DNA of 64,000 nt, taken from the NCBI GenBank assembly GCA_023213315.1, contig JAKCPI010000815.1, forward strand, positions 1 through 64,000, given 5' to 3'. Positions 9,965-21,453 of this stretch are shown in pieces. Both the position numbers and the translations under genes were made by a program. The stretch is from Euborellia annulipes. Lineage: Eukaryota > Arthropoda > Insecta > Dermaptera > Anisolabididae. Positions within the stretch are counted from its first letter, which is position 1. Each line of letters starts with the position of its first letter. The notes below the pieces were generated by a model. That model was not told the DNA's origin. It did no database searches and saw nothing but the letters and a program-made list of their open reading frames with translations.

Positions 9965-10008
9965 TGCACTGAAGATGACCAGGCGTTAAGCCGGCCGAAA
10001 TATTTGTA
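9965..10008 (+). ncRNA. Hammerhead-like motif, single copy
   Basis: UGCA, CUGAAGA, U, a stem with GGC/GCC and GACC/GGCC halves, GAAA, UAUU, UGUA. The outer strands pair over 4 bp with one wobble, and AUAU after GAA is self-complementary. A relative lies at 39531-39569 (minus). No inverted partner was found nearby. Confidence 0.45.
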
Positions 10009-10999
10009 AATTTTATGGTATAAGACGATCCCAGAAAATTTTTGCTGCTTTGTTTCTCCGTCAAATTATTCTCTGAAACCAGGAACAACTCCTATATTAA
10101 ATATTTTTTGTTATTAGAAGAAATATTTAAATCTAATATTTATCTCGTTTAGTCGTCTGATCTAGGGTCTCCCTCCCCGACCCTGGGAGCCCTTCTCCTC
10201 GGCGTTAGAATTAGTCCAGTGGCGCCAGAATTTGGGGGTGGCATTTTGGCAGTAAGCAGATTTAATGTTGAATAATGTGGTCAATAAGATTCAAGTAAAA
10301 TAAAGACTATTTAAATATTTTAAAAGTTTTTAATACTCTTTTACCAGTATAATATAATAAGAATAAAAATATTTTTTTCTTGTTATTCCATTTACTAGTA
10401 AATAAGTATGAAAAGCAATTAAAGTATAATAAATAACTTCGAATGTACCGTACTGTCCGAAACTAAATATATGTCGACACGAAAAATCTGGTGCGACCAG
10501 TCACACAAGATTTTTTTTTTTAGTTACAAATTAACTCCAGTTCTAGTCGGGTAAGAAAAATATTTGATCTAAAAAAAATAAAATATTGAATTCTTTGTCA
10601 TTTTTTGTTAAACTGCGAGTGAAGCTTTTTTTATCAATAAATGAATTATATGAAAGCTAATTTTGTTTGAATTAAAATCCGAACAGTATTCAATTTATTT
10701 CCTAATAAACAAAATGAAATCCCTTTCAATTATTTAGTTTTTAAGATGTAATCTTATTTATATTAATTTAAATAAAAATGAAGTAAAAGGCTTTTCTATT
10801 CAACGCAAAATTCCTTCCCTCTTCTAAGCGAGCCACGGGGGGGTTCAAACCCCCCTCCCCATGGGAACCAAGCCATGACTAGATATTTATACTTTGGAGG
10901 GAAAGTGGTTGAATTATTATTTGATTAGAAATGGATAAATATGATATAAACTCCCCAGATTAGAATAGCAAGAATTGCTCACCATAACTTCTTCGTTTT
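10009..10999. other. AT-rich intergenic DNA with repeat fragments
   Basis: It holds a hAT-like end fragment (CAGTGGCGCCAG at 10216) without a matching second end, and a piece of the family A terminal hairpin at 10455-10515. Otherwise nothing is recognised. Confidence 0.45.
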
Positions 11000-11310
11000 T
11001 TAGCCGTAAACGCAAATTGACGCCTCGTATGTCGGTGGAAATATCGTTCTTGCCAAGGTCAGAGGCCATTCCTCTCTATTCAACACCCTCGCAGTAGAAA
11101 CCAGAAGCGAACTGCCCGTGAATGATTCCAACTGGTCGATCCATCTTGATCCTGGTCTTTTTCCCTGGACTTTGCCCTCTATATCTTTTCGAGGTCAGTT
11201 TCTCTGTGTACCAAAGTAGCGCAGAATGAGATTGAAAACAATAGCGCATTTTTACTCCTCAGCTTCACGGAGATAGAGAGTTCTTGATTCAAAGGTAAGA
11301 AGAATCTTGG
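11000..11310 (-). pseudogene. Decayed non-LTR reverse transcriptase C-terminus
   Basis: Two minus-strand frames give a recognisable order: HRETDLEK (about 11190-11215), then, after a one-base shift, EGKVQGKRPGSRWIDQLE and a later LNREEW, ending at a stop at 11000. The G-K-R-x-x-R-W-ID and NREEW patterns are those of the tail of endonuclease/RT retroelement proteins (RTE/I-like). No palm domain is present. It differs from both full elements in the window. Confidence 0.6.
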
Positions 11311-11486
11311 AAGGAATTCTAAAATAAAAGAAAAAATATATAATCTCTATATAATTATCAAATAATGAGAATTAAAATTATTTATATATATCCTACTGCA
11401 TAGAAATAAAAAATTTAATCATTTCAACTCGTTAATGTCATTTAAAATTATTAATAATTAATATAATTTAAAAAAAGTTAAATAAA

Positions 11487-12213
11487 ATTTAAGCTTCACA
11501 CAGATTCCAGGTTTAGGTAGATGGATTTTCCAACTTATAAATAAGGAAAAATAAAATTTCTCTTATTATTTATTAAAATTTATTGGTCAACTCGATGCGC
11601 AATCTGTTTCGTCCTATTCGACATCATCAGGGCCTCAATTTCAGAAGATCCATTTAAAGATTTTTTCAATCACCTTAATTAGCCAACAGATTGTAAAAAA
11701 TTGTTTCATATATATATATAAATATAATATTTGATCTTCAGTTTTTAAATTCTGAAAAAAAAAATGGATTGTTCCTAGTATTAAGATTAATTTTTAAAAA
11801 AGAAAAACGCAAGATTTAATTAAGAAATAAGAATAAAAGTGTATATAAGTATATGTTAAATTCTGAAGAATTGATATCAAACAAGTAAGGAAACAAAAAA
11901 CCTTAGAAAAGCATTTTCTAGATTCTTGTTCTTGTAAAAAAAGAATTTAAAAACTGAAGATCAAATATTATATTTATATATATATATGAAACAATTTTTT
12001 ACCATCTGTTGGCTAATTAAGGTGATTGAAAAAATCTTTAAATGGATCTTCTGAAATTGAGGCCCTGATGATGTCGGATAGGACGAAACTTAGATTGCGC
12101 ATCGAGTTGGCCAATAAATTTTAATAAATAATAAGAGAAATTTTATTTTTCCTTATTTATAAGTTGGAAAATCCATCTACCTAAACCTGGAATCTGTGTG
12201 AAGCTTAAATTAA
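11487..12213. repeat. Long foldback element, ~270-bp arms
   Basis: Arms at about 11487-11755 and 11935-12213 run from AAGCTTCACACAGATTCC to AGATCAAATATT and are nearly identical, with few mismatches. Each has an outward CTGATGATGTC...GGACGAAAC motif (11607-11630 minus; 12065-12088 plus). The spacer is AT-rich. Non-coding. Confidence 0.9.
12065..12088 (+). ncRNA. Hammerhead-core-like hairpin
   Basis: CUGAUGA, U, GUC-loop-GAC, GAAA. The mirrored copy at 11607-11630 (minus) has the same core and a single loop change. The flanks do not form a convincing outer stem, so this is weaker than the 7.3-kb copy. Confidence 0.4.
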
Positions 12214-12805
12214 ATCACCTGGTTTGAGATCCTATACAGTTAAATAAAATGTTTTACTATTCAACGTTAAATATCCACCCTTCTCCCAATAAATTAAATT
12301 AGAATTATATTGCAATATACACTATATAAAAAATATTAAAAATTATTATAGTAAAGGAAATTTAAGAAAAATTTTCAAATAAGATTAATAGAATAAAGAA
12401 ATTAAAAATTTTGTTTTTGAATTTAAAATTTCAAGAGTCAAGATATATAAAATTTGGCTTGAATTTTAGTTTTAACTTTATCTCCTGTATACTTGAAGTT
12501 TGTAAATACTTTTAAATAAAGAAAGAAATAAAAGAGGAACCCAAATTTTGTCATTCCTTGACTCTAGGACCATCTTCCTTTAAAGTCATGATAGTTACTA
12601 ATTATTAATATTATTATTAGAAAAAAACTGACCAAATGGCAGATGACGATGAGTTAACTTGGATCAATGACAAGAAGAATCTTCGAAGGAATTCTGAAAT
12701 AAAAAGTAAAAAGAAAATATAATTATGAGCTAATTTAAATTAATCGTTTTTTTCATTTTTTTTATGTCTGTTATCAAATCATTGTATTAAATTGTTAAGG
12801 CTTAC

Positions 12806-13299
12806 CTTGTTTAATATTTAATCGCTCTCAATTTTCTTTGAAACATTCTGGCTTAAAACAGCTGAAGTTTTTTATCTGTCTTTGAAAATTTCTTGAAATA
12901 TATATATACATATGATAGTGTGGTCTACAAACTCCAAATGAAAGGGATGTCTTTTGGTCTGAATCACATCTAAAATAAAAAATAAATAAATTTAATATTA
13001 AAAGATTAGTCCCTGACGCCCGGAGTTAATTTAAAATAAAAAATGAGTGTATTTGTTAATCAAAAATTATTGAGGCTTACCTTGTCAATGATATTTATTC
13101 GAACTATATTTTCTTTGAAGCATTCTAGCTTAACAGCGGATTTATTTTCTCTCCTTTTATTATATACAATCAGTAATTTCATTTCTATCCATTTGAAGAA
13201 TTAAATTCTATGATATATATATTTGATTGACATAATGTTTTCTCAGAGCTCCAAACATATGAGATGAAGAGGTAGGTAGTCTTTTGATCCAAATCACAT
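12806..13299 (-). repeat. Two-copy duplication with splice-site-like borders
   Basis: Minus-strand blocks 13081-13299 and 12806-12969 both start after TTTTAG with ATGTGATT and both end in CAAG followed by gtaagcc. They share GAATGTTTCAAAG/GAATGCTTCAAAG. They look like duplicated exons or an exon-bearing repeat. The 12806-12969 copy stays open for 47 codons from the acceptor, then meets TGA 24 bases before the donor; the other meets TAG earlier. No protein family is recognised. A third shared block (acceptor plus AATTCCTTC) is at 12693 and 11318. Confidence 0.4.
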
Positions 13300-13329
13300 C
13301 TAAAATGAAAAAATAAATCATTTAATAAA

Positions 13330-14460
13330 GATTTTTAACATAAATAATTATATAAGGATTTGAAATAATGAGTGATTAAAATACTAAAATGTTAAAAAGT
13401 TCATTAAATAATAATTTTACAAACTAGGGATAAACGAAATAAGAAAAATAATTTTAAACAAAACAGATAATTATTAAACAAATTAAAAATTAAAGGAAAA
13501 AAAGAAAAATTATTTGTCAAAGTGAAGGAAATAGTGAATGAGTTAATAAAACGAATAATCTATTTGATTTATATAATTTGCATACCTAATTAATTTTAAA
13601 ATAAATATTAAATGATTAAAAGAAATAGAATACTAAATAAAAAAATAAAATTTGACAGACTGTCAAAGAAAGGTTATCATGTTGAATCACGAGTTTAGTA
13701 TATTTTGAATTATTTAATTTATTGAAAATAATTATCCTGAACCAATTAAATAAATATTTAAATGGATTACTGACCTTAAAAAATAGAAATAATTAAGATG
13801 AAATATAAATAAGTTGAATTGATGACATGTGAGAAATATTTTAGCCGGTTTGTTTGGCAAAGTCATGGATGCGATAAAGAGACCTGGCATTCGCTTGCAT
13901 TTTCAATGGAGTCAAAGTCAAAGCAAACGAGCTTCTTGGATATTATTCCTTTTTTTGCCATTTGGTATCCAAATGCCTTAAATATTAAAATAATCAAATA
14001 AAATTATTATAATTCAAATAAAAACAATTATATAATTCAATTTATTAATTTATTTTTATTTATTAGTAAAAGAATTTGATTTTCGGTTTAACTGGTCTGG
14101 TTTATTTGTAACTAGAGACATCTTCTGCCAAACAAACAAACAAACAAAAACAATTTTAATTTTTTTTTATTTTTTTTTAAACAAATATTTATAAACTAAA
14201 TATTTATTTTATTAAATAATTTTTTCATTAAAATAACTCAAAATTTTTAATTTTATTTTTTTAAATTTTAAAATAGTTAAAAATAAAATTGTTTGAATTA
14301 AAAAAAAAAATTATTTTTAAGAAAATAATATTATGATATTAATTTATTTTATTTATTTGAGACACATTTTAAAAATACAAAAACGATTTTTCATACGATT
14401 ATTATTATCATGAAATAATATAATAAAATTTTTTGAATGTAATCGAGATCGTTGATGTAA
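13330..14460. other. AT-rich intergenic DNA upstream of the host gene
   Basis: A less AT-rich patch at 13836-13980 could be conserved sequence, but no domain is seen. The rest is A/T homopolymers. Confidence 0.4.
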
Positions 14461-14719
14461 ACTATAGGAGTTGATTTGACTATGTTTTTTTAAAGTTTAA
14501 ACCGTTCCTATAAAGACGAGTTTATTTTTCGTTTGCATTACTCTCTTTACTCATCAAAAAAGGTATTTATGATCCAAATATTTATAAAAATATTAAAATA
14601 TTTTTTTTTATTTATAAATTTATTAATGTGAGTGAATTTTTTTTGTATTCTAGTACAAGAGTCGTTTGGCTTGGCATAGCTGAAGTTGGTAGTTTGTATT
14701 CAGTCGTCTATTGGGCAAA
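14460..14719 (+). promoter_or_regulatory. Promoter/5' UTR region of the DEK_C-SWIB gene
   Basis: Two readings are possible. A TCAGTC initiator-like site at 14700-14705 would give a leader of about 18 bases. Alternatively, a 5' UTR exon ends at AAG|gtattt (14562) and is joined to TTCTAG|TACAAG (14654) across a 91-bp intron. The block 14500-14560 and the block 14654-14719 are both less AT-rich than the surroundings, which favours the second. RNA data would decide. Confidence 0.4.
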
Positions 14720-16467
14720 ATGGCAGATATCTCAAAGGAAGAGCTCCGTAAAGAAATAACCGGTAAAGTGAATTATTTATGTATTTGTGCATGCTAATCG
14801 TATCAAATTTATAAAAATTTTATTCATTTAAATTCTATTTTATTTTGATATAATTAAAAATAGGCCTTGTATATGCGAAATCATGCATTTCTCTCTTGTT
14901 CAAAGCCAACTCTTATATGATGCTTGTCTTTGCCAAGCATAGAGTAAATGGCTGCACGACGCTTGGCTTCAGTAATAGAAAATTATTTAAAAAATATTTT
15001 CTTTATATCACACACCTTAAATTTTTATCAAAATAATCCAAAAAAATTCGTTATATTTTTTAAAATATTATTTATTATAGAAAATTAAAAAAAAATTATT
15101 AAATAAAATAAAATTGATTATTTTTTAATTAAAAAAAAAAAAATTAAAATTAAATTTTGTATGTAAAATCAATTTTAAATATATTAAAAAAAAGGCGATT
15201 TTTTTTTGTCTAATCTACATATTTGTTAAAAAAAAAAAAAACTTAGATTTCTTATCTACGTCCATCATCGTGTAGCATATTTATTATAAACGACAGGGCA
15301 TTGAATCCTAAAAAAATGTCAAAATTTACTAATATTGAAATTATATTCGGAAAAAATCAATTGCAAGTCATTAAAAAAATTGAGCACACCCTTTTAAAAA
15401 TTTCCCGCCCACTCGATATAGTGTATTTTTAATATTGTTGAAACTTTGTGTTTTTTTATACACCAAAATTAATTCTATAATATGATTAAATTTCAGAGCT
15501 CAGTTTTCTGCTTCTAACATTGAAAATTATTTATTTTTAAATGCTCATTAGTGATTCAATTCTCAAAATTTTATTTAATAAATGATATTTTTTGTTTCTC
15601 ACATTTTTTATTTTTTAATTCTTCTGTTTATCTTTTAGCTATCCTCAAGGATGCAGATCTTAACGCTTTATCTGCCAAAAAAGTCAGGCAACAAATAGAA
15701 GAAAAATTAGAAGTAGATCTATTAGAGAGAAAGAAAGAAGTTGATGACCTCGTAATGGAGTGCCTTCAAGAGAAGAAGGGTAAAGCTAATAAAAATGCAG
15801 TTAAAAAACGAAAAGGTAAAGAGGATGAGGAGGATGACGAAGAAGAAGAGGAGGAGGAGGAGGAAGAAGAAGAGGATGACGAAGAGGAGCCCAAATCCAA
15901 ACGCAAACGAGGAGGCAAAAAACCCGCCAAAAGAGCAAAGAAAGGATCTGATAGTGAAAGTGAGGAGGCATCTGAAGATGATGCCAGTGATGAGGAGTAT
16001 AGTCCTTCAAAAAAAGGCAAAGCCGGAGGTAAACGTGGAGGGAAAGGCGGTGGTAAAAAGAAAAAGGGATCAGATTCAGATAGCGATGAGGATTGGGCTA
16101 AATCCCGTAAAAGTAGCGGAGGTGGCGGTGGCGGTAAAAAGAGCAAGGGCGGAGCAGGTGCTGGTTCCGGCTATACCCGAGCTTATACGCTAAGTCCTGA
16201 ACTTGCATCTGTTATGGGACAGGAGAGTATGCCTCGTCATGAAGTCGTTAAAAAAGTCTGGGCGATCATTAAGGAGAGAAATCTTTTTGATCCTAAAAAC
16301 AAACAATTCGCTATTTGTGATGATGAACTCTTAAAAGTTTTTGGTAATTATTTACACTTAAATTTATAAAAATATCAAATTTTCTAATTCTTTTTTTTTT
16401 TTTAGGAGTAAAACGTTTCCGTACCTTTGGTATGATGAAATACCTGAAGAATCATTTCGTTGATTAG
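14720..16467 (+). CDS. DEK_C and SWIB domain nuclear protein, three exons
   Basis: The CDS joins 14720-14762, 15639-16343 and 16406-16467, giving 269 residues. Introns are 876 and 62 bp, with gtaaag...tttag and gtaatt...tttag borders, both in phase 1. The protein starts MADISKEELRKEI, and residues 5 to about 60 match a DEK_C-like helical domain (ILKDADLNALSAKKVRQQ). A long acidic tract of E and D, then K/R- and G/S-rich repeats with SDSDSDED-type casein-kinase-like sites, fills about 65-190. Residues 192-269 form a SWIB domain (LSPELASVMG ... MPRHEVVKKVWAII ... KRFRTFGMMKYL), split at G250 by the short intron. SWIB proteins of this build (yeast UAF30-like) act in chromatin or Pol I transcription; nuclear function is inferred. 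Translating exon 2 alone would miss the first 14 residues and the last 19. Confidence 0.92.
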
Positions 16468-17100
16468 GACAAAATTCCCTCCAGATTTTGATTTTCATCC
16501 AAAAACTCCTCAGGATCTTTTTCCTCCTCTTGCAGTAGTCTATTTGATGTAAAAAAAAGCTTATTATTTAAAAAAAAATTATATGTTTGACCTCATTTTA
16601 AATCCATAGGAAAGCAGCTACATTCCTGTAGATCAATTTTAATCTCTACAGTACTTTTTCATTATTTTTATTTCCTCTTTCTCTCCCCCCTCCCCTCCCC
16701 CTTTCCATAATTCATTTTTTATTTAAATTAGCTGCGACATTTTTTTTTAAACACATTTTTGCACATTAACAAGTCTTGTGAGTAGTATAAATGATAACAT
16801 TTTTTTACTCTATGTATTTGTAATAATTATTCATGTCTAATTAAGAAATTAAGAATATTATAAAAAAAAAGAAGATCCTCCTTAAATCGACTTTTATAAT
16901 AAATTACCCATTAAGGAATATTACAAATTATAATACTTTGAATTAATGGAGTTTAAAAAAACAAATATTATCTTTAATTTACATTAACCAATATTTTTTT
17001 AATGTTTAAACTGTAATAACTTCTCTTAATGAAATAAATTCTTTTTTATTAGTAAAAAAAATTGAAAAAATTATTCAATTTCCTAAATAAATTGATATCT
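16468..17100 (+). other. Probable 3' UTR of the SWIB gene
   Basis: AT-rich sequence follows the TAG at 16465-16467. Candidate polyadenylation signals include AATAAA at 17033-17038, with ATAATAAAT near 16896. The exact 3' end cannot be fixed. Confidence 0.45.
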
Positions 17101-17438
17101 TTTTTTTATTTTCAGGAAGTCTTCAATGAATTTTATTTGAGTTTTAAAATCTTCAACGAATTTTTTGCGTTTTAAAATCTTCATCGAATTTTTTGGGTTT
17201 AAAAAAAAAAAGTCGAGGAATTTTAAATTGTAAGATGTTTACATTTTTTATTTTTTTCTATTTTCTAAATATAATATAAAAATTTTTTTAAACAATTTTT
17301 ATTTAATTACAAAATTCTTTAAAAAAAATTAAAATGTATTTCTTTTGACACTTTAGATTTCGGAAAGTTTCTCTTAAAAATTTACGTTTATTCACATTCT
17401 TTTTTTCCAAACGTCATTGTTAAGTCAATATTAATAAG

Positions 17439-18115
17439 TAGGGCTCGGATTTATAGGCACTAAAAATCTTTGAAATAGGCAGGCAACTAAGCACTAAAAA
17501 TTATTAAAATAGGCACTTAAAAAGGCATTTATTGTAAAAATAGGCACTTAAAAAGGCATTATTTAAGAAATAATATAAAAAAATTTAAAAAATTGATGTC
17601 TTATTTTTGGTAATTTGGTGTGACTGGTCGCATAGCACACTATTTTTTCTTAATTTCGGTAATTTAAAGGCGCATTCTGTACTTGTTGGCCAGAATTTAA
17701 ATACAAATCAAATTTTTAAGTACTAATTTTTAAAATTTTACATTAAAAATAAATTTTTTTTTTGAAAAAAAAAGAATTTTTTTTTTTCAAATCTCGGGAG
17801 GGGGGTAATTACCCTCTTTACCCCCCCCCCCCTCCCTTGAAATATTTTCTTGATAATTCAAAAGAATTTTTAATTTAGGCTATGTATAGCTCGTAAAAAA
17901 TTGAAATTGGCTATTTGAACTTAAAATAGGCACTAAAAAAGGCATTTATCGATGAAATAGGCACTAAAACCCAGAATCGGCCAAAATAGGCATTATAGGC
18001 ACTAACAAATGCCTCTTATTTTATTCAGAATTTCATGAAACGTATACATATCATATTGGCCTAAATTTTAAGCCATAAATTAAAAAAAGGCAAATAGGGC
18101 GAAATCCGAGCCCTA
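17439..18115. mobile_element. hAT-like element, 8-bp TSD ttaataag
   Basis: Perfect 14-bp inverted ends TAGGGCTCGGATTT are flanked by ttaataag at 17431-17438 and 18116-18123. The 677-bp interior has repeated ATAGGCACTAAAA / AGGCATTTA motifs near both ends (subterminal repeats) and, at about 17617-17835, a block shared with the MITEs at 39642 and 46279. No transposase ORF. Confidence 0.85.
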
Positions 18116-18169
18116 TTAATAAGTATATAATAAATTTAATAATTTTGAAATTTATATATATATATATAT

Positions 18170-18290
18170 ATGTTCTGGAAGGTTTCCGCGACCGGATGTA
18201 TGCAAAGATAAGTTTTCTCGGGTTAAGTCGCTCAGCACCCCACGCGACTTAACCCGAGAAAACTTATCTTTGCATATATATATATATCTT
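18170..18290. repeat. AAGATAAGTTTTCTCGGG palindrome
   Basis: Two 27-bp inverted arms (AAGATAAGTTTTCTCGGG and onward) surround an 11-base loop at about 18208-18272. Related pieces occur at 18835-18905, 18920-18945 and 35540-35610, all beside TA microsatellites and a TTCCAGAAC/GTTCTGGAA end. Confidence 0.75.
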
Positions 18291-18344
18291 TGTATATACA
18301 GTATAAAAATGAAAGAGGAAAAATGTATATATATTAGGGTGACA

Positions 18345-18832
18345 TTTATTTACCAAACTTAAAATTCTGAACGATCCCCCCTCCCCCCGGGGGGGGGGGG
18401 GGGCAAATCATTCATTTATCACAAAAAAATAAAATTGCAATGGTAAAAGCCTTCAAATTAAAAAGATATACTGATATACTTTTTAAAGAACCTCTTAAAA
18501 AAATAGTTGATTATGAATTTTAATGAAAATCGTTGGAGCAAATTTTGAGAAAAAAAGTCAAGTACTACATTTTGGCTGATTTTGTTCAAAAGCTTCGTGT
18601 CACGTCCCAGGGTGTCACAAATCAACTATTTTTTAGATGCTCTAAAAAGTATATAAGTGAAATTTTTCTTTGAAATCGTTGAAGTGCACTATATACTAAT
18701 AAACTTCATTAGTATTTCGGCACGGTTAATTTGAAGGCTTTTGCCATTGCAATCTTATTATTTTGTGATAATTGAATGATCTGAGGGCGAACCGTTCAGA
18801 ATTTTAAGTTTGGTAAATGAGTGCCACCCTAA
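18345..18832. repeat. Foldback with TTAGGGTG ends
   Basis: The left arm from TATTAGGGTGACA and right arm ending TGCCACCCTAATA are inverted copies, sharing CCAAACTTAAAATTCTGAACG and AAAAGCCTTCAAATTAA-type blocks. The centre has short family A fragments. It sits inside the AAGATAAGTTTTCTCGGG repeat. Confidence 0.7.
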
Positions 18833-18905
18833 TAAGATAGGTTTTCTCGGGCTAAGTCGCGAAAACTTATCTTTACATACATCCGGTCGCGGAAACCTTC
18901 CAGAA

Positions 18906-19981
18906 CATATATATATATATAAATAAAGATAAGTTTTCTCGGGATGAATCGGCGCGGGTTGGTTATTGAGATTTGCTCGACATTTCGGCTCTCCTTTTGA
19001 AGCTGTTTTCAAAAGTGAGGGATTTGGAAATAATGGTGGAAGTGGTTTGTTTTTCTGGGACCAGGCTTGAGCAGATGTCTCAAAGATTGGAATTATTTTC
19101 AGATTTAGGTAGGGCGGAAAACTAAAGTAGTTCCGCAAAAGAAAATTTTCGTAACCCTAAAAAAAAAAGGTAAAATGATTTTCATGAACCATATTCATTT
19201 ATTGTGAGTGAACTTACTTTATTATAATAAATAATAATGGAACTGAATTTGTTTTTCTTATGCAAAAATCTTCTCTAAGGAACAAAATAGATATATATTT
19301 TATCCCCCCCCCCCCCTCCCTTTGTTAAACCTATCTTTAAAATATTTTGATTATTTTTGCTTTTATTATTATAAATAAGATTTTTTGCTTTAAAGGAATT
19401 GAAATAGGTTGGGTCAGGTTTGGGTGAATTGAATAACAAACATCTGCCTAGAGATCAAAATAATAATATAAATATTGACTGACTTTACAGTCGGGCGTTG
19501 TTTGAAAACCTCAATCTATCTAGTAGTAATAATCATTGGTGTCATTTCAGTTTTTACTTGGGGGAAGGGGGGGGAGCAAAAATTTTATTAAAAAAAATTT
19601 CTATATCTTCTATACTTATTTATAAAGAGAGAGTGGAAGTTTGTTTGTAAGTAGGGGTTAGGCTCAGAATCTACTATTTTCTTCTAAAATCTTGGGGGGC
19701 GAACGCCCCCCCCCCCCTCCTCCAAATGACGTCCATGGTAATAATATAATGCTGGATAAGGATTAAGAATTATTTAATTATTTATAATTTTAAGTTTTCG
19801 TGACCTTTTTACTTTTTTGAATTAGAATTTGATATTTTCACATTTGTTTTAATATAAGAAGTCATGCTTTATTTCAGAAATGTTTATGAATGAAGAGAAG
19901 ACGAAACCACCGAACTCTTCCCTTTTGTACTTTTTCATTTGCCTTATGTACTCATTTTCTTTTTTGTCTAGCCTGACTAAG
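18906..19981. other. Unassigned intergenic DNA
   Basis: It contains long C and G runs (19304-19316, 19571-19575, 19705-19716) and no supported gene. A minus-strand open frame at 18758-19138 runs through repeat sequence and is not credible. Confidence 0.4.
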
Positions 19982-20020
19982 GTCCTGAGGATGGGAGCGA
20001 TGCGTTCCCGAATCATCGAC
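19982..20020 (+). ncRNA. Hammerhead-core-like hairpin (GAAU variant)
   Basis: GUC, CUGAGGA, U, GGGA-loop-UCCC, GAAU, CAUC, GAC. Stem II is perfect over 4 bp, but the last base of GAAA is U. No partner arm was found. Confidence 0.35.
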
Positions 20021-20540
20021 GAAATAATATAAAATTTTTTTTATTTCTGCTGACTGCCCTACTCATAAAGTTCCTTATTCAATCATCACAACAGCCATTT
20101 CTATTCTTCATTAGCTTGATTAAAGCGATTGTTCTTCGCTGGAGGAATTAATTAAAACAAAAAGAAAACATCTGAAGTTCAAGAAAGAAAAAATAAGAAA
20201 ATTACAAGTTCCCAATGATTTGTCCGTATTCTGTTGAATGTCCCAGTCCACGTTCTGTTTGACCGAGGCGACTCTATGCACTTAGTAAGCAACAGAAACC
20301 CTTTTAGCGGAATAACACCAAGCTATTATAGTTTTCGTGATCTATTTTAAGCTAAATCCTCAGTCGGTCTCGGCATGCATATCAATATCAAATTTTGGTG
20401 AATAGATTTTGAAAACTATTTAACTTGAACTGAAAGGGTTTATGCTACTTAAGCTTAGCGCATACATACAAGTCTAAACATTTTAATCTAGTTGGGTATG
20501 TTTTGCGCTTTCAACTCGAGTAAACTGTTTAATTGTTAGA
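20021..20540. other. Unassigned intergenic DNA
   Basis: Less AT-rich than most of the window, but no ORF or repeat end is recognised. Confidence 0.35.
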
Positions 20541-20740
20541 GATTGATTAGAGCTTTCTCATTTTTTTTTAGATTTATTATTCAATTTCTTCTTGCCACCC
20601 TGTTGTAACCCTATTGCTACAGCTTCAGCCAAATGATGCCATCCGTCAGCCTTGTTGCAGCCTCAAACAACTGTTAACATCCACATATTTTCAGAATGAA
20701 AAAAGTAATATAGGTAAACACATTTTTTTTTGATTTTTCA
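20540..20740 (+). repeat. Dispersed repeat family C, copy 1
   Basis: It shares GAGCTTTCTCATTTTTTTT-like sequence, CTATTGCTACAGCT and AACTGTTAACATCCACATA with 27580-27850 in the same orientation. The two copies differ by indels in the middle. Function unknown. Confidence 0.7.
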
Positions 20741-20811
20741 CAACTAATAGGATATAAGCAATTTCAATATATAAAAAAGTAAGAATAGGATTTTATTCTG
20801 AATCCTCTATA

Positions 20812-20960
20812 GAAGGGGTTCCCAAACTTTTTCGGCGCCCGGCGCCCTTAATATATCAGAATTTTTCCGTGGAACCCTATGTCAGATCTCAGAGAAAACC
20901 TTATGTTACTAATAGTTCTTCATTTCGTCATCTACCTAAATAATTTGGGCCTTCCCCCAC
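20812..20960. mobile_element. hAT-like end fragment
   Basis: It starts AGGGGTTCCCAAACTTTTTC and continues CGGCGCCCGGCGCCC, typical of hAT termini. No second end or target duplication could be matched. Confidence 0.45.
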
Positions 20961-21233
20961 AGTAATGTATATTATTTTAAAATATTGTCAATAAAGTATA
21001 AAGCAGCATCCCCTGGACCAAATATTTTTAAATTTAGTGTAAATTAACTAGAAATTAAAACGATCTCAAGCCTTTCCCTTTGCATATCTATCTTTTCATC
21101 CTTTTGAATCAACTACCTAGGGAGGTGGGACTATATATTTTTATAGTTCTGAATCCCCACTCCATTATAAATACCTCCTATTCTTGTTAATAATTTGTAT
21201 AATAAAATCATTTTCTGATGATTTTTTTTTTAC

Positions 21234-21384
21234 TCCTATAGGAACATCATTGAGCTTGAAGTGACGTTTCTTGATCTCGGTATATGAATGGAGTCTCAGA
21301 TCCTGTGGCGGAGAATACATCAGACTGAGCTTAACCCGAATACCTTGAAAGCCTTGTGTTCTGGAGATGGAATTAAGAACATCA
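21234..21384 (-). CDS. Candidate internal exon, unknown protein
   Basis: On the minus strand TTTGTGCAG precedes an open 151-base block that ends at GGA|gtaaaa. It encodes about 50 residues of mixed, non-repetitive composition, including SISRTQGFQG, LSLMYSPPQDLRLHSY and RHFKLNDVPIG. The acceptor is good and the donor weak. No family is recognised, no neighbouring exon is seen, and it could be a decayed transposon piece. Confidence 0.35.
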
Positions 21385-21419
21385 CTGCACAAACAATCAA
21401 CTCTTCCTGAAATCCGTAC

Positions 21420-21421
21420 TT

Positions 21422-21449
<28 letters not shown>
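21420..21449. repeat. (TA)n microsatellite
   Basis: About 28 bases of uninterrupted TA. Similar tracts occur at 28251-28282, 31441-31462 and 33861-33880. Confidence 0.9.

Positions 21450-21453
<4 letters not shown>

Noticed and set aside
15766..16146. 126-residue minus-strand frame rich in Ser/Pro/Leu
   Set aside because: It is the antisense of the acidic and glycine-rich tract of the SWIB gene; composition is forced by the sense repeat.
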